Source: an uncultured Pseudomonas sp. (GTDB lineage: Bacteria > Pseudomonadota > Gammaproteobacteria > Pseudomonadales > Pseudomonadaceae). From it: a stretch of DNA of 64,000 nucleotides. Shown piece after piece: positions 52,747-62,171 of the stretch. The number at the start of each line of letters is the position of its first letter. Position 1 is the stretch's first letter. The stretch is taken from NCBI RefSeq assembly GCF_946885955.1, contig NZ_CAMPHI010000011.1:62001-126000 (forward strand), read 5' to 3'. Under the pieces are notes generated by a model that had not been told where the DNA came from, did no database searches, and was given only the letters and a program-made list of their open reading frames with translations. The translations under genes and the position numbers were made by a program.

Positions 52747-53556
52747 TCAATGGCCTGTGCGTTCGATCCAATCGTAGCGTATGGCAACCGTCACCTCTAA
52801 GGGTTCGGCGATTACCGCGGCGCGCCGTTCGGCGCTGGCGCGCCAGCCGTGCGGGGTCATCGCCAGCAGATCGGCGCGGGCTTCACCGCTGGTCAGTTGC
52901 AAGGGGAAGGTCAGGGTTTCGCTGTGGGCCAGGCGCATGCCTTGTGGAATCAACTCCAGGTGTTTCTGGTCGTCGTAGTCGCGCACTTCGTCATACAGCT
53001 TTTGCCGCAGCTCCATCAGGTGCACGCGGGTCGGGCCCATGCGCAGCAGACCACCGCCAGGGGCGAGCAGGCGTTTGGCCTCCTGCCAGTCGAGCGGGCT
53101 GAACACGCTGGCGAGCAATTGGCAGCTGGCGTCGGCCAGCGGTATCCGGGCCATGCTTGCCACCAGCCAGCTGAGCTGCGGCGCGCGCTTGCAAGCGCGT
53201 TTGATCGCCTCACGGGAGATGTCCAGGGCGTAGCCTTCGGCCTGCGGCAGCGCGTCGGCGATCTGTCCGGTGTAATAGCCTTCGCCGCAACCGATATCCA
53301 GCCAGCGCTGCGGCGCCTGCTCGGCGGCCAATTCGGCCAGGCGCCTGGCCAGCGGCGCGTAATGGCCGCTGTCGAGAAAGCGCCGGCGTGCCTCGACCAT
53401 AGCGGCGTTGTCGCCCGGGTCACGGCTGTTCTTGTGCTGCACCGGCAGCAGGTTCAGGTAACCCTGGCGTGCGCGGTCGAAACGATGCCCGGCGGGGCAG
53501 GCCACGCCGTTGTCGAGGGCGCTGAGAGCGCCTTGGCAGATGGGGCAGGTGAGCAT
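52747..53556 (-). CDS. rlmA: 23S rRNA (guanine745-N1)-methyltransferase-like protein RlmA
   Basis: A 269-residue methyltransferase with an N-terminal zinc finger (CPIC...CPAGH, about residues 4-25) that recognises rRNA, and a class I SAM domain (WLDIGCGEGYYTGQI, about 88-102). Its ATG overlaps the dapE stop by one base (TAATG), so the two are translationally coupled. RlmA methylates G745 in E. coli; homologues in other species use nearby G748. Confidence 0.9.
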   Translation of the reverse strand: MLTCPICQGALSALDNGVACPAGHRFDRARQGYLNLLPVQHKNSRDPGDNAAMVEARRRFLDSGHYAPLARRLAELAAEQAPQRWLDIGCGEGYYTGQIADALPQAEGYALDISREAIKRACKRAPQLSWLVASMARIPLADASCQLLASVFSPLDWQEAKRLLAPGGGLLRMGPTRVHLMELRQKLYDEVRDYDDQKHLELIPQGMRLAHSETLTFPLQLTSGEARADLLAMTPHGWRASAERRAAVIAEPLEVTVAIRYDWIERTGH

Positions 53557-54710
53557 TACGAAAGCAATTTCACGAGGGTCTGATAGTAAATCTCGGTCAG
53601 CACGTCCAGGTCGCTGGCCAATACCCGCTCGTTGATCTGGTGGATGGTCGCGTTGACCGGGCCGAGTTCGACGACCTGGGTGCCCATGGTGGCGATAAAG
53701 CGGCCATCGGAGGTGCCGCCGCTGGTCGAGGGCTGGGTGTCGCGGCCGGTGACGGTCTTGATGCTCGCGGCCACGGCGTCGAGCAGCGCGCCCGGCTCGG
53801 TGAGGAACGGCAGGCCGGACAGCGCCCATTCGATGTGATAGTCGAGACCGTGCTTGCCGAGAATCGTATTGACCCGCTGCTGCAGGCCCTCGACCGTGGA
53901 TTCGGTGGAGAAGCGGAAGTTGAAGATCGCCTGCAACTCGCCGGGGATCACGTTGGTCGCGCCGGTGCCGGAATTGAGGTTGGAGACCTGGAAGCTGGTC
54001 GGCGGGAAGAAGGTATTGCCATCGTCCCAGTGCTCGGCGGCCAGTTCGGCCAGCGCTGGCGCGGCCAGGTGGATCGGGTTCTTCGCCAGGTGCGGGTAGG
54101 CCACGTGGCCCTGCACACCACGCACCGTCAGCTTGGCGCCGAGGGAGCCGCGACGGCCGTTCTTCACCACGTCGCCGACCAGCGAGGTGCTCGACGGCTC
54201 GCCGACGATGCACCAGTCCAGGCGCTCGCCGCGCGCGGCCAGACGTTCGACCACGGCCTTGGTGCCGTGTTGGGCCGGGCCTTCTTCGTCGCTGGTGATC
54301 AGGAAGGCGATGCGCCCTTTATGCTGCGGGTAATCGCCGACAAAGCGCTCCACCGCAATGATCATCGACGCCAGGCTGCCTTTCATATCCGCCGCGCCGC
54401 GGCCGCAGAGCATGCCCTGTTCGTCGATCAGCGCATCGAATGGCTGATGCTGCCAGGCTTGTGCCGGACCGGTCGGCACCACGTCGGTGTGCCCGGCGAA
54501 ACACAGCACCGGACCCTCCTGGGTGCCATGGCTGGCCCAGAAATTCTCCACTTCCTCGATGCGCATCGGTTCGATGGCGAAGCCGACCGCGGCGAGGCGG
54601 CGCATCATCAACTCTTGGCAACCTTCGTCGACCGGGGTAACCGAAGGGCGGCGAATCAGGTCGCAGGCAAGCTCCAGAGTGGGCGTCAGGGTAGGCGAGG
54701 GGGCGGTCAT
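53556..54710 (-). CDS. dapE: Succinyl-diaminopimelate desuccinylase DapE
   Basis: A 384-residue M20 metallopeptidase that removes succinate from N-succinyl-LL-diaminopimelate in lysine and peptidoglycan synthesis. Metal ligands lie in FAGHTDVVP (His), [10 protein letters not shown] (Asp), [12 protein letters not shown] (Glu, Glu) and the final TSDGRFI region. It is separated from ndvB by 76 bases on the same strand and coupled to rlmA. Confidence 0.95.
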   Translation of the reverse strand: MTAPSPTLTPTLELACDLIRRPSVTPVDEGCQELMMRRLAAVGFAIEPMRIEEVENFWASHGTQEGPVLCFAGHTDVVPTGPAQAWQHQPFDALIDEQGMLCGRGAADMKGSLASMIIAVERFVGDYPQHKGRIAFLITSDEEGPAQHGTKAVVERLAARGERLDWCIVGEPSSTSLVGDVVKNGRRGSLGAKLTVRGVQGHVAYPHLAKNPIHLAAPALAELAAEHWDDGNTFFPPTSFQVSNLNSGTGATNVIPGELQAIFNFRFSTESTVEGLQQRVNTILGKHGLDYHIEWALSGLPFLTEPGALLDAVAASIKTVTGRDTQPSTSGGTSDGRFIATMGTQVVELGPVNATIHQINERVLASDLDVLTEIYYQTLVKLLS

Positions 54711-54786
54711 TGCAGCTCCAAAACGGCATCAAGCGGAAAGGCCGCCATCTTAAAGCAAAACGGCGACCCTTGGCCGCCGTGTCGCA

Positions 54787-57381
54787 TCAAACCGGAACCG
54801 GCTGTTCGTCGGTTTCGGGCTGCGGCTTGGGCAGGGACGAGAGTAGCGCCATGACCAGCGCCGCCAGGTAGGGCAGCGATTGCACCAGCAGCATCGCCAC
54901 CCAGAACTTCTCATCGGCGCTGTCCAGGCCCTGGGTGAGGACAATGCCCAGCGCCGCGCCCCAGAGCAGGAACATGATGAACACTTCTTCGCGGGCCTCC
55001 GCCAATGCCACCATCAGGCCGTGGGCGTTGCGCATCTTCGGTGTGCGGAAGAACGGGATGCTGGTGGTGAAGAAGCCGTACAGCACCGCCTTGGCGATGG
55101 TGTGCGACAGCGCGAGGCCGGCCAGCGCGGCACAGAAGGCATCCTTCAGGTTGACGCCGACCGCGCGCTGGTAAAGGAAGACGATCTTCGCCACCTTGAA
55201 CACGAACAGCGCCAACGGCGGAATGGCGAAAATCATCAGCGGCGGATCGACCCGCTGCGGCACGATGATCATCGCCGCCGACCACAGCAGCGCGCCGACG
55301 GTGAAGAAGATATTCATGCCATCGGCGACCCAGGGCAGCCAGCCGGCGATGAAGTGATAGCGCTGGCCCCGCTTGAGCTGGCAATCCTGACCGAGGAACA
55401 GACTGCGCGCATGGCCTTTCATGATCTGGATGGCGCCGTAGGCCCAGCGGAAGCGTTGCTTCTTGAAGTCGATAAAGGTATCGGGCATCAGGCCCTTGCC
55501 GAAGCTGTTGTGCGCATAGGCCGCGGCATAGCCCTTCTTGAACACGCGCAGGCCCAGTTCGGCGTCCTCGCAGATGGTCCAGTCTGCCCAGCGCAACTCG
55601 TCCATCACGCTGCGCCGGATCATGGTCATGGTGCCGTGCTGGATGATCGCGTTGCGGTCGTTGCGCGTGACCATGCCGATATGGAAGAAGCCCTTGTATT
55701 CGGCGTAGCACAGCTTCTTGAAGGTGCTTTCCTGATCGTCGCGGTAATCCTGTGGCGATTGCACCACGGCAATTTCCGGGTCGGCGAAGTGCGGCACCAT
55801 GTGCTTGAGCCAGTTGCGGTCGACGCAGTAGTCGGAGTCGATCACCGCCACCACTTCGGCGTCCGCTGCGGTGTGCGGCAGGATGTAGTTGAGTGCGCCG
55901 CCCTTGAAGCCGGCCAGGGGCGCGACGTGGAAGAACCTGAAGCGCGGGCCGAGAACCTCACAGTAGGCCTGCACCGGTTCCCACACGGCTGGGTCCTTGG
56001 TGTTGTTGTCGATGATCAGCACTTCGAAGTCCGGATAATCGAGATTGGCCAGGGCGTCGAGGGTCTGTTTGACCATCTCCGGCGGCTCGTTGTAGCAGGG
56101 CACGTGGATCGACACCTTGGGTCGGTAGGCACTGTCAGCCAGCACCGGCTGGAACGGCCTGCGGCGCGCATGCATCCACACGGTTTCCGCCAGTTCGTGG
56201 GCCTCGGTCAGCAGCACGATAAACACACCGACCGCGCCAACGCCGAGCAGCAGGCCGACCATGATGCTGAACCAGGTGCTGTATTGCTGGCTGTAGTCGT
56301 AGCCGATCCATACCAGCAGCGAGCCGCCGGCGAATGCCACGAACGTCAGGAAGGTGCGCCCGCGCTGGCGCAATGCGCTGCCGTCGATCAGCAGCAGGGC
56401 CAGGGCCATCAACGCCATCACCACCGAGGCGATCGCCAGCAGGCGCCATTGCGGAATGGCCACCACCGGGCCTTCGAAATTGAATTTCGCCTGGCGGTCG
56501 AGGTTGTATACGCCCCAGTAGGCGCCGACCGAGCCTTCGTCGGTGCTCTTCCACGGTTGGTCGAAGGCCTCGATGACGAAGTAGTTGTAGCCTTTGGCAT
56601 TGAGGGTGTTGACCAGGGTGCGCAGGTAGATCGCCTGATCGGCAGGGGAGGCGTCGGCGCCGCCGCGCATGCGGCCATTGCTCGGCCAGCCGACCTCGGA
56701 CAGCAGCAGTGGCTTCTTCGGGAAGAGTTTCTTCAGGTCGCGGGCGCGGTCGAGGACGAACTGGGTCGAGTCCTCCATCGGGATGAATTCCCAGTAGGGC
56801 AGGATGTGCGCGGCGACAAGGTCGGTATGCTCGGCCAATTGCGGGTATTTTTCCCAGATGTGCCACTGTTCCGAGGTGGTGACCGGCACCTTCACCGCTG
56901 CGCGAACCCGGTCCAGGTAGGCGATCAGCTCGGTTGGCGTGGTCTCGCCGCGAAACAGCGCTTCGTTGCCCACGACCACGCGAACGACGCTGCGCGAATG
57001 GTTGGCGATGTCGATCGCCTTGTTGATTTCGCGTTCGTTGCGCTCCTGGTCCGGGCTGATCCAGATGCCCAGGGTCACGCGCAGGCCGAATTCCTCGGCG
57101 AGCTGCGGAATGTCGGCGAGGCTGCCGTCCACCGAGTAGGTGCGGATATTGTCGGTTTGCTTGGACAGCAGTTCGAGGTCGGCGCGTATTTGCGCATCGC
57201 TCGGGTAGCTGTTGTTCTGCGGGTCCTGTCCCTGCCGAAACGGCGAGAACGAATAACCGGCGATCTGCTCGGGCCAGTCGGGTGCGCTGACAGGTCGGTT
57301 GTACAGCGCCCAGATTCCAGAAAAGAGTGCGGCGATGGCCAGAACCACCACCAGATTGAGACCAAATTTACGCGCAGGCAT
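54787..57381 (-). CDS. ndvB: Beta-(1,3)-glucan glucosyltransferase NdvB-like
   Basis: An 864-residue membrane protein: N-terminal TM (about 8-26), a GH17-like extracytoplasmic domain (about 40-310, with VVVGNEALFRG and the LSEVGWPSNG acid), two TM segments, a GT2 catalytic domain (about 430-680; DSDYC at the D-x-D site, ED in CEDAELG and the QRFRW motif) and several C-terminal TM helices. NdvB of P. aeruginosa (PA1163) makes cyclic glucans linked to biofilm antibiotic tolerance. It lies upstream of dapE as there. Confidence 0.9.
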   Translation of the reverse strand: MPARKFGLNLVVVLAIAALFSGIWALYNRPVSAPDWPEQIAGYSFSPFRQGQDPQNNSYPSDAQIRADLELLSKQTDNIRTYSVDGSLADIPQLAEEFGLRVTLGIWISPDQERNEREINKAIDIANHSRSVVRVVVGNEALFRGETTPTELIAYLDRVRAAVKVPVTTSEQWHIWEKYPQLAEHTDLVAAHILPYWEFIPMEDSTQFVLDRARDLKKLFPKKPLLLSEVGWPSNGRMRGGADASPADQAIYLRTLVNTLNAKGYNYFVIEAFDQPWKSTDEGSVGAYWGVYNLDRQAKFNFEGPVVAIPQWRLLAIASVVMALMALALLLIDGSALRQRGRTFLTFVAFAGGSLLVWIGYDYSQQYSTWFSIMVGLLLGVGAVGVFIVLLTEAHELAETVWMHARRRPFQPVLADSAYRPKVSIHVPCYNEPPEMVKQTLDALANLDYPDFEVLIIDNNTKDPAVWEPVQAYCEVLGPRFRFFHVAPLAGFKGGALNYILPHTAADAEVVAVIDSDYCVDRNWLKHMVPHFADPEIAVVQSPQDYRDDQESTFKKLCYAEYKGFFHIGMVTRNDRNAIIQHGTMTMIRRSVMDELRWADWTICEDAELGLRVFKKGYAAAYAHNSFGKGLMPDTFIDFKKQRFRWAYGAIQIMKGHARSLFLGQDCQLKRGQRYHFIAGWLPWVADGMNIFFTVGALLWSAAMIIVPQRVDPPLMIFAIPPLALFVFKVAKIVFLYQRAVGVNLKDAFCAALAGLALSHTIAKAVLYGFFTTSIPFFRTPKMRNAHGLMVALAEAREEVFIMFLLWGAALGIVLTQGLDSADEKFWVAMLLVQSLPYLAALVMALLSSLPKPQPETDEQPVPV

Positions 57382-57670
57382 AGCGTGTTGACATCCCGCA
57401 GAAAGGGCAGACGGAGGGGCGACGAGCGTCGATTGGCGCGCATGCTACTCCGCGGCCGATGGACTGTATAGCCGGGCGAGAGCCCCTGTTTTCGGGGCAT
57501 TCCGGCATGCTCGGAATTGGAGCGGAAAAGTCCTGGGAAAGTTCGCTTCGCTTGGTTTTTCTGCGCCAGCAAGCGAGCCGGAGCGAGCTTGAAACGAAAC
57601 GGCGCTTGGGTGTCGTCGCCGAGCTTTCTATACTGTGCGCCCGCCCGCGCCAGGGCTTCGAGGTAATGAA

Positions 57671-58477
57671 ATGACGGTCGATGAACAACGCTTTGCCGGG
57701 ATTGCCCGCCTCTATGGGCGCGAGGGTGCCGAGCGCCTTGCCGCGGCCCACGTGGCTGTGGTCGGCATCGGTGGCGTCGGCTCCTGGGTCGCCGAGGCGC
57801 TGGCGCGTTCCGGTGTCGGTGAGATCTCGCTGTTCGATCTGGACGATGTGTGCCTGAGCAATACCAACCGCCAGCTGCATGCGTTGGACAGCACCATCGG
57901 CCAGGCCAAGGTCGAGGTCATGGCGAGCCGCATTCGCGCCATCAATCCGGCGTGCGTGGTGCACGCGGTCGCGGATTTCGTCACCCGCGAGACGATGGCC
58001 GAATACATCACCGAGCAGCTCGATGCGGTGGTCGATTGCATCGACAGCGTCAACGCCAAGGCGGCGCTGATCGCCTGGTGCAAGCGGCGCAAGATTCAGG
58101 TGGTGACGACCGGCGGTGCGGGTGGGCAGATCGACCCGACGCAGATTCAGGTCGGCGATTTGAACAAGACCTGGAATGACCCGCTGGCCGCCAAGGTGCG
58201 TTCGACCCTGCGCCGCGACTACCAGTTTTCGCGGACCGCAGGGCGCAACTACAGTGTGCCCTGCGTATTTTCCAGCGAGCAGTTGCGTTACCCGCAGGCC
58301 GACGGCAGCGTTTGCCAAACCAAGGGTTTTGTCGGCGACGGAGTCAGGCTCGACTGCGCCGGTGGTTTCGGCGCGGTGATGATGGTCACAGCCACCTTCG
58401 GCATGGTGGCGGCGGCGAAAATTGTGGAAAAACTCCTGGCCGGGGCTCGGCGCCCCGCGGAACGCAGCCCGGCCTAA
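57671..58477 (+). CDS. tcdA: tRNA cyclic N6-threonylcarbamoyladenosine synthase TcdA (CsdL)
   Basis: A 268-residue E1-like ThiF/MoeB-fold enzyme that dehydrates t6A37 to ct6A using ATP. Visible are the nucleotide-binding GIGGVGSWV (32-40), the DLDDVCLSNTNRQ strand end and the VDCIDSVNAK segment. It depends on CsdA-CsdE in E. coli; both genes are 0.9-2.5 kb away here. The other partner modification enzyme, TsaB, is encoded elsewhere in the window. ATG 57671 is preferred; GTG/ATG codons upstream extend it poorly. Confidence 0.93.
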   Translation: MTVDEQRFAGIARLYGREGAERLAAAHVAVVGIGGVGSWVAEALARSGVGEISLFDLDDVCLSNTNRQLHALDSTIGQAKVEVMASRIRAINPACVVHAVADFVTRETMAEYITEQLDAVVDCIDSVNAKAALIAWCKRRKIQVVTTGGAGGQIDPTQIQVGDLNKTWNDPLAAKVRSTLRRDYQFSRTAGRNYSVPCVFSSEQLRYPQADGSVCQTKGFVGDGVRLDCAGGFGAVMMVTATFGMVAAAKIVEKLLAGARRPAERSPA

Positions 58478-58575
58478 CGGATGTTGCCGGCTTGGCTAAG
58501 CTGAGAGAACCAGCGGGGCCTGATGCAATAGGGGACGGCGATATGGCTTTGCGCAGAACGCGATGAGGTGCTGCA

Positions 58576-59400
58576 GTGGCATACAGGTTTTATCCGGCTC
58601 GGTTGGCAAAGTGGCGGGCAGTGTGTCGGCGCATTCCGCTGCTGCTCGCCATCGTCTGCAGCCCCGCCGCCCTGGGCGAGGAGGTGGTGCACATCGGTAC
58701 GGGCGACTGGCCGCCCTACGTCGACCAGGCTCGCAGCGATAAAGGCGCACTGGCGCGGCTGATTCGCGCAGTTTTCGCCGAGGCGGGCTACCAGACCAAG
58801 CTGGTCTTCTATCCCTGGGATCGCAACGTGCTGCAATTGAAGCAGGGCGCCCTGGACGCGATCATGCCCTACACCTGCACCGCCGCGCGGCGCACCTTCA
58901 GCCATTGCAGCGATCCGCTGGTGCGTGGCGAGATGGTGCTGTTTCACCGTAAAGAACTGGATTTCGATTGGCTGCGAATCGAGGACCTGCGCAAATTCCG
59001 TATTGGTACCACGCTGGGTTATTCGTACGGGCCGCAATTCGACGAGGCGGACCGCTCCGGTCAATTGCAGATCCTGCAAAACGGCAAGGAGCAGACCAAC
59101 TTCCGGCTGCTGCAGTTGGGCCGTATCGACCTGCACCCGCAGGATCGGGCGGTAGGCTATGCCATTTTGCAGAGCCTGTTCTCCGCCGAGGAGCGCGCGC
59201 ACATCACTCACCATCCACGCAGCCTGGCTGCCGAGCCGCTGCACGTGCTGTTCCGCAAGGACGACCCGCGCGCCGCGGAGTTGCGCATGGCGTTCAATCG
59301 CAGTTTGCGCAAGTTCGCCGAGCGTGGCGATCTGGCCCGGCTGCAACAGGCCCTGTATGGCGGCAGTGCGGATCAGTGGGCGCCGACGACTACGCCCTGA
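58576..59400 (+). CDS. Periplasmic solute-binding protein (family 3-like)
   Basis: A 274-residue secreted protein with a long signal region (about 1-34, ending AALG-E) and a family 3 substrate-binding fold: HIGTGDWPPYVDQ at the start, then FYPWDRNVLQLKQGALDAIMP. Such proteins in pseudomonads often serve as stand-alone sensors rather than transporter parts, and no permease gene is near. GTG 58576 is the likely start with GAGGTG eight bases before it. Its last 11 bases overlap the end of convergent csdE. Confidence 0.82.
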   Translation: MAYRFYPARLAKWRAVCRRIPLLLAIVCSPAALGEEVVHIGTGDWPPYVDQARSDKGALARLIRAVFAEAGYQTKLVFYPWDRNVLQLKQGALDAIMPYTCTAARRTFSHCSDPLVRGEMVLFHRKELDFDWLRIEDLRKFRIGTTLGYSYGPQFDEADRSGQLQILQNGKEQTNFRLLQLGRIDLHPQDRAVGYAILQSLFSAEERAHITHHPRSLAAEPLHVLFRKDDPRAAELRMAFNRSLRKFAERGDLARLQQALYGGSADQWAPTTTP

Positions 59401-59821
59401 CGTGTCGTTGGTCAGGAGGCCCGGTCAGCTCGCGCATGCGCTGCAATACCGCATGCAAGCCATTGCTGCGCGAGGGTGATAGCTGGCGCGACAGGCCGAG
59501 CTGGGCGAACCAGTCGGCCAGTTCGATTGCCGCCAGTTGCGTGCCGTCCAGGCCGTTGACCCTGGCCAGCAGCACGGCCAACAGTCCGCGCAACAGGCGC
59601 GCGTCACTGGCGGCGCGGAACTGCCAGTGTTGATCCCGTCGTTCGGCCACTAGCCAGACCCGGCTTTCGCAGCCATGCACGCGGTTGTCTTCGTTGCGTT
59701 CGGGGTCCGCAAGCGGCTCGAGGCGCTCGCCCCATTGCATCAGCAAGCGCGCCCGCTGTTCCCAGCCTGCGCATTGGCCAAAGGCTTCCAGGGCTTCCCG
59801 GGCGCCGATAGGCAGGCTCAT
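59390..59821 (-). CDS. csdE: SufE-family sulfur acceptor CsdE
   Basis: A 143-residue SufE-like protein. The acceptor Cys is C51 in VHGCESRVWL. It takes persulfide from CsdA. Its ATG overlaps the csdA stop (ATGA), so the genes are coupled. It runs convergent to the solute-binding gene with an 11-base overlap. Confidence 0.92.
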   Translation of the reverse strand: MSLPIGAREALEAFGQCAGWEQRARLLMQWGERLEPLADPERNEDNRVHGCESRVWLVAERRDQHWQFRAASDARLLRGLLAVLLARVNGLDGTQLAAIELADWFAQLGLSRQLSPSRSNGLHAVLQRMRELTGPPDQRHVRA

Positions 59822-61023
59822 CGCAGCAGGTCCAGCGCCTGGTCCAGAGCGACGAAGAAGCGCTGCAGATCGCTGGCGTCGTTGTACAAGCCCAGGGAAA
59901 CCCGGATCGCCCCGGCCAAGCCGAGGGTTTGCAGCAGCGGCATGGCGCAGTGATGACCGGCGCGCACGGCTATACCCTGGTCGGTCAGCAGATGGGCGAG
60001 GTCGGCGTTGTGCACATCCTCGACGACGAAACTGGCCAGGGCGACCTGCGGGGCGCCGAGCAGTTGGATACCTTTGCGCGCGACGAGTCCGTCGAGCAGC
60101 TGCGCGTGGAGCGCGGCTTCGTGAGCGGCCACCGCCGCGGCGTCCAGCCCAGCCAGATAATCCAGGCTGGCGCCTAGGGCGATGACCCCGGCTATCGCCG
60201 GGGTGCCGGCTTCGAAGCCCAATGGCGCAGGGCGGAACTGCGCGTTCTGGTAGTCGGTCTGCAGTACCATCTCGCCGCCGAACTGCCAATGTTGCAGGCA
60301 CTGCAAGGCGTCCTCGCGGCCGTAGAGAATGCCGATGCCGTCAGGGCCGTACAGCTTGTGGCTGGAGGCCACATAGAAATCGCAATCGAGCGCCTGCATA
60401 TCGTGCCGGCCGTGCACCGCAGCCTGGGCGCCGTCGACCACGCTCAGCGCATTCTGCGCCTTGGCCAGTGCGAGCAATGGCTCGAGCGGTTGCCAGCAGC
60501 CAAGCACATTGGATAACTGACTGAGCGCCAGCAGGCGCGTACGCGGACCGATCAGGCGCGCGGCCTGGGCGAGGTCGATCAGCCCGTTCTGCTCCAGCGG
60601 CAGCACCACCAGCTTGAGGCCGCGGCGCTGCGCCAGCTGTTGCCAGGGCAGCAGGTTGGCGTGGTGTTCCAGCGCGCTGACAGCAATTTCATCGCCCGGC
60701 TGAAACAGATGTTCCAGCCCATAAGCCAGCAGATTGAAGGCCTCGGTGGCACCGTGGGTAAAGACGATCTGCATTGGTGATGCAGCATTCAGCCACTGCG
60801 CAAGCTTGTCCCGCGTGGCCTCGAAGGCGCGCGTCGCGCGTTCGCCGGGCAGGTGCTGGGCGCGATGGACATTGGCCGCGCCACTCGTGTAATAGCCGAG
60901 CAGGGCATCGAGCATGGCCTGGGGTTTTTGTGCGGTGGCGGCGCTGTCCAGATAGGTCTGGCCTTCGGCTTCGAGGGCCAGGATGCCGGGAAAATCAGCG
61001 CGCCAGGGGGAATCAAGAGCCAT
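59818..61023 (-). CDS. csdA: Cysteine desulfurase CsdA
   Basis: A 401-residue class V aminotransferase-fold PLP enzyme. The PLP lysine is K223 in SSHKLYGPDG and the persulfide Cys is C359 in AGHHCAMPLL. It delivers sulfur to CsdE and on to the ct6A system (tcdA is nearby). The start is ATG 61023; a TTG nine bases upstream is in frame. Confidence 0.94.
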   Translation of the reverse strand: MALDSPWRADFPGILALEAEGQTYLDSAATAQKPQAMLDALLGYYTSGAANVHRAQHLPGERATRAFEATRDKLAQWLNAASPMQIVFTHGATEAFNLLAYGLEHLFQPGDEIAVSALEHHANLLPWQQLAQRRGLKLVVLPLEQNGLIDLAQAARLIGPRTRLLALSQLSNVLGCWQPLEPLLALAKAQNALSVVDGAQAAVHGRHDMQALDCDFYVASSHKLYGPDGIGILYGREDALQCLQHWQFGGEMVLQTDYQNAQFRPAPLGFEAGTPAIAGVIALGASLDYLAGLDAAAVAAHEAALHAQLLDGLVARKGIQLLGAPQVALASFVVEDVHNADLAHLLTDQGIAVRAGHHCAMPLLQTLGLAGAIRVSLGLYNDASDLQRFFVALDQALDLLR

Positions 61024-61032
61024 AAGCTTCAA

Positions 61033-61091
61033 GCCACGAGCTGCAAGTTGGAGCCGCGATCACTTGCGGCTCAAGGCTTGCAGCTTGCGGC
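61033..61091. repeat. Nested inverted repeat between dapD and csdA
   Basis: GCCACGAGCTGCAAG (61033-61047) pairs imperfectly with CTTGCAGCTTGCGGC (61077-61091); inside, GAGCCGC (61051-61057) pairs with GCGGCTC (61066-61072). The result is a long hairpin in the gap between dapD and csdA. CTGCAAGC-type hairpins like this are dispersed in pseudomonads. Confidence 0.55.
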
Positions 61092-61097
61092 TGCCTC

Positions 61098-62132
61098 TTA
61101 GTTATGCGCGTGCAGGGCTTCGTTCAGCTCGATCGCCGACTTGTGGGTCTTGCATTCCACGGTGCCGGTTTGCGAATTGCGGCGGAACAGCAGGTCCGGT
61201 TGGCCAGCCAGTTCGCGGGCCTTGACCACTTTGACCAATTGGTTCTGCGCGTCGAGCAGAGCCACCTTGGTGCCAGCGGTGATGTACAGGCCCGATTCCA
61301 CGGTGTTGCGATCGCCCAGGGGAATGCCGATACCGGCGTTGGCGCCGATCAGGCAGCCTTCGCCGACCGAGATGACGATATTGCCGCCACCGGACAGGGT
61401 GCCCATGGTCGAACAGCCGCCACCCAGGTCCGAGCCCTTGCCGACGAACACGCCAGCGGAAACCCGGCCTTCGATCATGCCCGGGCCTGCGGTGCCGGCA
61501 TTGAAGTTGACGAAGCCTTCGTGCATCACGGTGGTGCCTTCACCGACATAGGCGCCCAGGCGGATGCGAGCGCTATCGGCGATACGCACACCAGCCGGCA
61601 CCACGTAGTCGGTCATCTTCGGGAACTTGTCCACCGAGAAGACTTCCAGCAGCTCGCCTTTCAGGCGCGCTTCCAACTGCAGTTCGGCCAGTTCGGCGAG
61701 GTCGATCGCGCCCTGGCTGGTCCAGGCGACGTTCGGCAGCAGCGGGAAAATACCGGTGAGGTTAAGGCCGTGGGGCTTGACCAGACGATGCGAGAGCAGG
61801 TGCAGCTTGAGGTAGGCCTCGGGGGTGCTGCTCAGGGGGCTGTCTTCGGCGAGGAAGGTGGCGACCAGCGGCTTGTGGCTTTCCGCCAGGCGGGTCAGCA
61901 GTGCGGCCTGGGCGCTGTCGACGCCTTTCAGGGCTTCGGCCAGTTCGCCCGCCTGTGTGGTGGTGAAGGTAATGGCCTGGTTGCCACCGGTGTAGCCCAG
62001 CTTCTGCGCGGCTTTTTCGACCAGTTCGGCCGAGGGATTGAGCAGCGGTTGGGCATAGAACACTTCCAGCCAGTCAGTTTTGCGGTTTTGCGAGCCGACA
62101 CCGAAGGCCAGGCTGAAAAGAGTAGCGGTCAT
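61098..62132 (-). CDS. dapD: Tetrahydrodipicolinate N-succinyltransferase DapD
   Basis: A 344-residue left-handed beta-helix acyltransferase that succinylates tetrahydrodipicolinate, the opening step of the succinylase branch. The hexapeptide-repeat region (about 170-310: GAYVGEGTTVMHEGFVNFNAGT, GVFVGKGSDLGGG) is clear. It is the long DapD class usual in Pseudomonas, not the 274-residue E. coli type. Its product is processed by DapC and DapE, both encoded in this window. Confidence 0.95.
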   Translation of the reverse strand: MTATLFSLAFGVGSQNRKTDWLEVFYAQPLLNPSAELVEKAAQKLGYTGGNQAITFTTTQAGELAEALKGVDSAQAALLTRLAESHKPLVATFLAEDSPLSSTPEAYLKLHLLSHRLVKPHGLNLTGIFPLLPNVAWTSQGAIDLAELAELQLEARLKGELLEVFSVDKFPKMTDYVVPAGVRIADSARIRLGAYVGEGTTVMHEGFVNFNAGTAGPGMIEGRVSAGVFVGKGSDLGGGCSTMGTLSGGGNIVISVGEGCLIGANAGIGIPLGDRNTVESGLYITAGTKVALLDAQNQLVKVVKARELAGQPDLLFRRNSQTGTVECKTHKSAIELNEALHAHN

Positions 62133-62171
62133 GGGGCTTTCCTTAATACGAATTCAGGGTTTTAGGGTGTT

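Noticed and set aside
54880..57471. An open frame of more than 860 codons antisense to ndvB
   Set aside because: It is a GC-bias shadow; the minus-strand product has GH17, GT2 and transmembrane features, and the antisense protein is Gln/His/Arg-rich with no domain.
57382..57670. A possible small gene in the divergent ndvB-tcdA gap
   Set aside because: The short frames there have no ribosome site, no motif and unusual codon use; the gap probably holds two promoters.
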